A stretch of DNA of 9,329 bases, taken from NCBI GenBank assembly GCA_012511845.1, contig JAAZFF010000056.1:1-9329 (forward strand), in the 5' to 3' direction. Under the pieces are notes generated by a model. The model ran no database searches. It saw only the letters and a list, made by a program, of their open reading frames with translations, and was not told the DNA's origin. Positions 5,695 through 9,329 of this stretch are shown piece by piece. This stretch comes from Lentisphaerota bacterium. Its GTDB lineage: Bacteria > Verrucomicrobiota > Kiritimatiellia > RFP12 > UBA3636. The translations under genes were made by a program, and so were the position numbers. Numbering within the stretch: position 1 is the first letter of the stretch; every line of letters begins with the position of its first letter.

Positions 5695-6492
5695 CTACTT
5701 TTTAAGCTGCAAATCATTTTTTGTTGCAAGAATTTTATTCAACAGACCCGCAGGGAAGAAATCTTTCAAATATATGACCCGGAATTTAAGTAAACGTTCA
5801 TCAGGCACTTCTCCAACGAGTTCGCATTTCATTACGCCCGGCAGGGCTGACACATGATTAACAAATTTTTCGGCGTATTCGGCATTAAGTCTTGAACCCG
5901 GTGTAAAATCAATCGTCCGTGCGCGTTTCACATTTATAATGCTTGCAGCCATCGGGATTCGCCCCGGTTTAATGGCGTTATCCACCCAATTGTCAATTTT
6001 AGGCACTAAAACCTCTCCGAGACTTGCCACTGCCTTATCCATTCCCAGCTCGCGCTTGCCTCGTGCTGTCAGGCGATCATGTGCCAGGAGTTGACCATCA
6101 TAAAGGCGCTTTATTGTTCCGTCGACTTCGCCATCCAGCAGAATGAACTCACCACTCTGGTCAAATACCGTCTGATTTACAGAAAGCTCCAGTAACACGT
6201 CAGCCAGACTCGGTTTAAGAACCTGACCTTTTGCAATTAAACGCCCTGCAGTCTGACTTTCAACAAGTTCAGCCAGCGACTTCGCTTCCGGTGTCTTTGC
6301 CTCAGCGCGAACACCGAAGTTCAGATAATGCACAAGCTCTTCGGGAGTATTTACCTCCCTGTCCGCAGAAACATCTCTGCGGCCTTTGCTCCTGCCATCG
6401 TCCGGTCCCACCATCGTATGGCAGCCGGTCAGCATACCTCCCAAAACTACGAGAGTCAGGGAGCGAACCAGTATGTTTGTTAATCTTTTCAT
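5695..6492 (-). CDS. Outer-membrane lipoprotein, FlgT/LPP20/LpoB-like in style
   Basis: A 265-residue exported protein. The N-terminus has K2-R3, a hydrophobic stretch and the lipobox LTGC with acylated C24; the next residue is His, not Asp, so by E. coli rules it would be sorted to the outer membrane. The mature part has a charged, disordered start (about 28-48) and then an alpha/beta domain. In the middle, LADVLLELSVNQTVFD and FILLDGEVDGTIKRLYDGQL, followed by a helix with Ala at regular positions (KAVASLGEVLVPKIDNWVDN), recall FlgT/LPP20 and LpoB-type periplasmic domains; this is inference. Start supported by AAAGGA nine bases upstream. It begins 17 bases after the FHA gene and ends 31 bases before the CsgG/LpoB-like gene, so the two exported proteins are likely made together and may interact across the periplasm. 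Confidence 0.88.
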   Translation of the reverse strand: MKRLTNILVRSLTLVVLGGMLTGCHTMVGPDDGRSKGRRDVSADREVNTPEELVHYLNFGVRAEAKTPEAKSLAELVESQTAGRLIAKGQVLKPSLADVLLELSVNQTVFDQSGEFILLDGEVDGTIKRLYDGQLLAHDRLTARGKRELGMDKAVASLGEVLVPKIDNWVDNAIKPGRIPMAASIINVKRARTIDFTPGSRLNAEYAEKFVNHVSALPGVMKCELVGEVPDERLLKFRVIYLKDFFPAGLLNKILATKNDLQLKK

Positions 6493-6509
6493 GCAGCATA
6501 ATCCTTTCT

Positions 6510-8150
6510 TTAACGAGAGGTTAATTTTATTTGTTCATAGTTTGAAACTGTCAGATATTTACCGGCGGAATACTCTATCTGCTGACCCGGAATGAGCCAG
6601 GTTGACGGACGTCCCGGGCGGCGCAATTGAAAAGCACCGTCCACACGATAAACTGTTGCATCCATCAACCCTGAAATCATTTTGCCCAAAAGTCCACACC
6701 GCCATACGAACATATAGCTTTCCTTCAAATCGTCAGTACGGCGGATTTGCAGCGATGCCGGGACTGACCCCGGGCAATTGCCCGCATGAGGACATTCCTG
6801 CAATAACGCATGATTGCAATTATATGTGGAAAGCTCCAGTTGCATCGCCTTTCTGCCATTATTTCCGCCTGCCGCCAACGCCAGCTTATGAACACCCGAA
6901 GCGGACAATTCGGATACATCACCTTTTTTAAGCATCCGTCCGTCCACCGCTGTACCCAGGGAAGAATTATCCCTGATAACACATCTGGAGCCGCGATATT
7001 CTATAGTGCCGTGCTTTTTACTTATTAACACAGAGCGTTCAGTATCGATCCGCCCGTCTGAGCCCATTACACGTAAAACCAAATCGTTAACTTCACGCTG
7101 ACGTCCAAAACTTGCAGTATTCTGTCCAAGCAAGTGAAAACGCCATCCGTTGTAGTGCAGGGTCAGTGCCGAAATGCGGGCGGCAGCCGGTGGCGGCGCA
7201 TCAGGTAGCCTGAATATCGGAATCGGTGGACGGGATGGAATAAGAGCAAGTGGATTGTACAGCTTTAGAGCCGAGAGTTTGTCAATAATCGAAATCGCCT
7301 TGCTTCCATGATCCATCTGTTCCGCTATCCGATGTACGTCTCCCACAACATTGCGCACAGTAACATCATTGGCATGACCGCCGTGAATATTTATATTCTC
7401 TTCTATATTTACAACAAGCTTTTCCGCCAATTCACGTGCCGGCATTTGAGCCGGATAAATCCGATGTGATACCGTGCTGTACAACCAGTGCCATTCATCA
7501 TCGCCCGCTTCTCTCCAGCCAATATAAATTCTTATGGCGAGTTGCCCAATAGTTTCCCCCTCCGGTGCGAACATGATGGACCACGGGATAGAGTAAGCAC
7601 GGCCCACCCGGGCAGTAATCTCCAGATCCGGTGGCAACGAATGGGCATAATGCGAACACCTGAACCCTATAGCAACCCTGTCTACTCCCTCCCTTAACGC
7701 ACGTATGTTGAATTCAAAGGGATACATCTGCCCAACAACAAATGCCCTGGCAAAATTATACTCAATCCGCAGAGGACAGTCAGGCAGACTGCCCGCGCCT
7801 GATGTTCCGCATGGCACTCCTGAAAGGGCGGAAGAGCTTATTTCATCCCGCTCCGATAACGCTATTTTATTAATTGGAGAAAGTTCCAGTATTACCGGCT
7901 CCGCATCCGGAGGGCAAGCGGGTACATCGCGTATACTTTCTTCACCTGCACCTTTTATTATGGACGAAATATTTTCAATTTCCGGTTCTTTTTCTGAAAA
8001 GCCGACAAATTTTTCCGTCGTAATTTTGCTACCGTCTTTTTGCTGAACCACTTCCTCTGAAAGCAATTTGCCGCAACGCTGGCAAAAGTTGCCTGGATCT
8101 GTAAGGCGTCCGCAATGGGCACATCTTACGCTCTTTTGTATATCGTCCAT
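6510..8150 (-). CDS. Zinc-ribbon and FHA domain adaptor protein
   Basis: 546 residues, no signal peptide or membrane segment, so cytoplasmic. A zinc ribbon (C10, C13, C23, C26) opens the protein, followed by a disordered linker (30-120) and a mostly beta domain (about 125-235). Next come a segment with ENINIHGGHANDV (251-263), a Pro-rich linker (305-324) and an FHA domain (about 335-440) with the usual residues: FGR (348-350), ISKKHG (376-381) and NSSLGT (395-400). FHA domains bind phosphothreonine peptides; the ligand-contacting Arg, Ser/Lys, His and Asn positions look intact. The C-terminal part has a Cys/His cluster (C445, H447, C453, H455, C459) and a further beta-rich region (about 465-540) that I cannot assign. 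No kinase or phosphatase is visible in the window. The gene starts 19 bases after the SPFH gene, which suggests it recruits partners to that scaffold. Confidence 0.92.
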   Translation of the reverse strand: MDDIQKSVRCAHCGRLTDPGNFCQRCGKLLSEEVVQQKDGSKITTEKFVGFSEKEPEIENISSIIKGAGEESIRDVPACPPDAEPVILELSPINKIALSERDEISSSALSGVPCGTSGAGSLPDCPLRIEYNFARAFVVGQMYPFEFNIRALREGVDRVAIGFRCSHYAHSLPPDLEITARVGRAYSIPWSIMFAPEGETIGQLAIRIYIGWREAGDDEWHWLYSTVSHRIYPAQMPARELAEKLVVNIEENINIHGGHANDVTVRNVVGDVHRIAEQMDHGSKAISIIDKLSALKLYNPLALIPSRPPIPIFRLPDAPPPAAARISALTLHYNGWRFHLLGQNTASFGRQREVNDLVLRVMGSDGRIDTERSVLISKKHGTIEYRGSRCVIRDNSSLGTAVDGRMLKKGDVSELSASGVHKLALAAGGNNGRKAMQLELSTYNCNHALLQECPHAGNCPGSVPASLQIRRTDDLKESYMFVWRCGLLGKMISGLMDATVYRVDGAFQLRRPGRPSTWLIPGQQIEYSAGKYLTVSNYEQIKLTSR

Positions 8151-8169
8151 ATCCGTTAAGCAATCATGT

Positions 8170-9329
8170 TTATTTGAATATCTGCTGTGTTGGGGGCTGA
8201 TCCGTTCTCTTCGCCGCTACAGCCATAATTTCAGCTACACGCAACAGCATTCTTTCATCGCGATCAGCGTTGTCAGAATGCAGTTGTTTATACTCGGCGA
8301 GCATTTTGTGAGCTTCATCCTTCTGCGCCATGCTCATTTGGGTCAGTGCCTGGGCTGCCGACGAAGAACTTGCCGCCAGTGTTGCCAGTATCTGCTCGGG
8401 CGTCATATCCTTCTGCTGGGTCAGAGTCGCCAACTTTACAATCTGGTCGCGCTGCTCCGGATCATCGACAAGTGAAAGCATTTCCTCCGCAGATTTCCCT
8501 TTCATTATGTCGGCTTTTTCACGAAGTGATTTTGCCCTGTTCGACTCTTTAATCTCCCGCAGTTTAAGCGCTCCCATGGCTTCGTCATATTCACGGCTTA
8601 TCCGCATTCGCTCAATTTCATCCTGCAGTTTGGCATCCTTCTGCAGTTTTTCACTGGTATAACTGTCCCACTGTATTTTTATGCCGATCTGATGTGCCGC
8701 CTGCTCCTGTTCCCGGGCCATTGCAAACGATGCGTCTTCACGATCCAGTTCATTGCGCTGCACCTGAACCAGTCTGGCAAGTTCATGTTCACGCAGTTTA
8801 TCTGATACCTGCTTCTCCTGGGCAATTTGGGCAACGTATTCAGCCAAATCACTTTCACCCTTGAATTCGTGCATCTTATCGCCTGCAAGGAGATCACGCA
8901 TCCTTTCGCCAAACTCGATTTCACGACGCTTGATTTCCATTTCGCGCCACTTTATTTCCATCTCTCCTGCCTGCGCCCGCAATTCCTCAAAAGCATCGCC
9001 TCCGAAGTCGGCCGCTCCCACCCGCACAAGTTCAAGCCCAAAGCGCTTTAGCGCCGGATCCAGCGTTTCGTGCAACACATTTTCCGCATGCAGACGTCGC
9101 TGCGGATCTTTTACAAGATCTTCGATCGTGGAGGTGTTGCAAAGATTCTCCACAGCATAGCGTACCTCCGCGCCCAGAACCCCTGCCAGTTCCTCATAAC
9201 TGAGTTCACGTTTTTCTTTCAGCAGGTTGGCTGCAAAATCATCGGCATCCTTGGCATGAAAATGAAGCGTGATCTCAGCTGAAAATTCTACGGGGATCTC
9301 GGTAGCTGTACGCAGGTCCTCAATATATA
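8170..9329 (-). CDS. SPFH/band-7 family protein with long coiled coil, 5' end outside the window
   Basis: The frame is open to the right edge, giving 385 visible residues; the N-terminus is missing, and the GTG at 9153 is an internal valine codon, not a start. Visible residues 1-95 look like the second half of an SPFH domain: alternating strands (IPVEFSAEITLHFHAKD), then helices, then GLELVRVGAADFG just before the coiled coil. Highly charged coiled coil runs from about 96 to 270 (EMEIKWREMEIKRREIEFGE and similar). A helical C-terminus follows, with MTPEQILATLAASSSSAAQA (about 307-326) and an end in QQIFK. SPFH proteins (stomatin, flotillin, HflK/C, YdjI) form ring-shaped membrane-associated scaffolds; a membrane anchor, if present, would lie in the missing part. 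It is the first visible gene of the operon, and the promoter must lie further upstream. Family assignment is good, the exact subfamily is not. Confidence 0.88.
   Translation of the reverse strand, partial: YIEDLRTATEIPVEFSAEITLHFHAKDADDFAANLLKEKRELSYEELAGVLGAEVRYAVENLCNTSTIEDLVKDPQRRLHAENVLHETLDPALKRFGLELVRVGAADFGGDAFEELRAQAGEMEIKWREMEIKRREIEFGERMRDLLAGDKMHEFKGESDLAEYVAQIAQEKQVSDKLREHELARLVQVQRNELDREDASFAMAREQEQAAHQIGIKIQWDSYTSEKLQKDAKLQDEIERMRISREYDEAMGALKLREIKESNRAKSLREKADIMKGKSAEEMLSLVDDPEQRDQIVKLATLTQQKDMTPEQILATLAASSSSAAQALTQMSMAQKDEAHKMLAEYKQLHSDNADRDERMLLRVAEIMAVAAKRTDQPPTQQIFK

Noticed and set aside
5664..5729. Start of the CsgG/LpoB-like gene at 5729
   Set aside because: It would overlap the lipoprotein gene and has no better ribosome site; AAGGA precedes the ATG at 5663.
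6784..6796. CATGAGGACATTC inside the FHA gene, shared with the dispersed module
   Set aside because: A 13-base match is expected about once by chance in a window this size, and similarity does not extend beyond it.
8170..9153. SPFH gene starting at GTG 9153
   Set aside because: The frame is open to the window edge with SPFH-like sequence upstream, so this codon is internal.

Overview
All convincing genes lie on the minus strand, so transcription runs from base 9329 towards base 1. The sequence is bacterial: Shine-Dalgarno sites, a lipobox lipoprotein, signal peptides and tight gene packing. Families of dispersed GC-rich repeats, a GxxExxY gene and the mixture of envelope proteins suggest a diderm with a repeat-rich genome, perhaps from the PVC group (Lentisphaerota, Kiritimatiellota or relatives). 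That taxonomic guess is weak and rests on general impression only.

The first half of the transcript (9329 to 3460) is compact, with gaps of about 17-31 bases. In order it encodes: an SPFH/band-7 coiled-coil protein (5' end outside the window); a zinc-ribbon plus FHA protein; an exported lipoprotein; a secreted, C-terminally anchored protein with two tandem CsgG/LpoB-like domains; and a cysteine-rich zinc-finger protein fused to a long helical domain with an acidic tail like that of Snf7.

The second half (3459 to 1) is looser. It encodes a 211-residue protein that lines up along its whole length with eukaryotic CHMP2-type ESCRT-III proteins, then a small GxxExxY PD-(D/E)XK-like protein, then an AAA ATPase of the Vps4/katanin/spastin type with an N-terminal helical region resembling an MIT domain. 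The start of one more, unidentified gene runs off the left edge. The three intergenic regions here (about 330-460 bases each) are filled with repeats: a 42-bp-period GC-rich repeat, arrayed in tandem in front of the AAA gene, and a 120-150 bp module present three times.

My reading is that this is an operon for a bacterial ESCRT-III/Vps4-like membrane-remodelling machine. Two ESCRT-III-like filament candidates would be served by a Vps4-like disassembly ATPase. An SPFH scaffold and an FHA adaptor would act on the cytoplasmic side, and a lipoprotein and a CsgG/LpoB-like protein on the periplasmic side. The AAA call is firm. The ESCRT-III call for the 211-residue protein rests on by-eye alignment and is good but unproven; that for the zinc-finger protein is weaker. 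The GxxExxY gene and the repeats look like later insertions into the operon.
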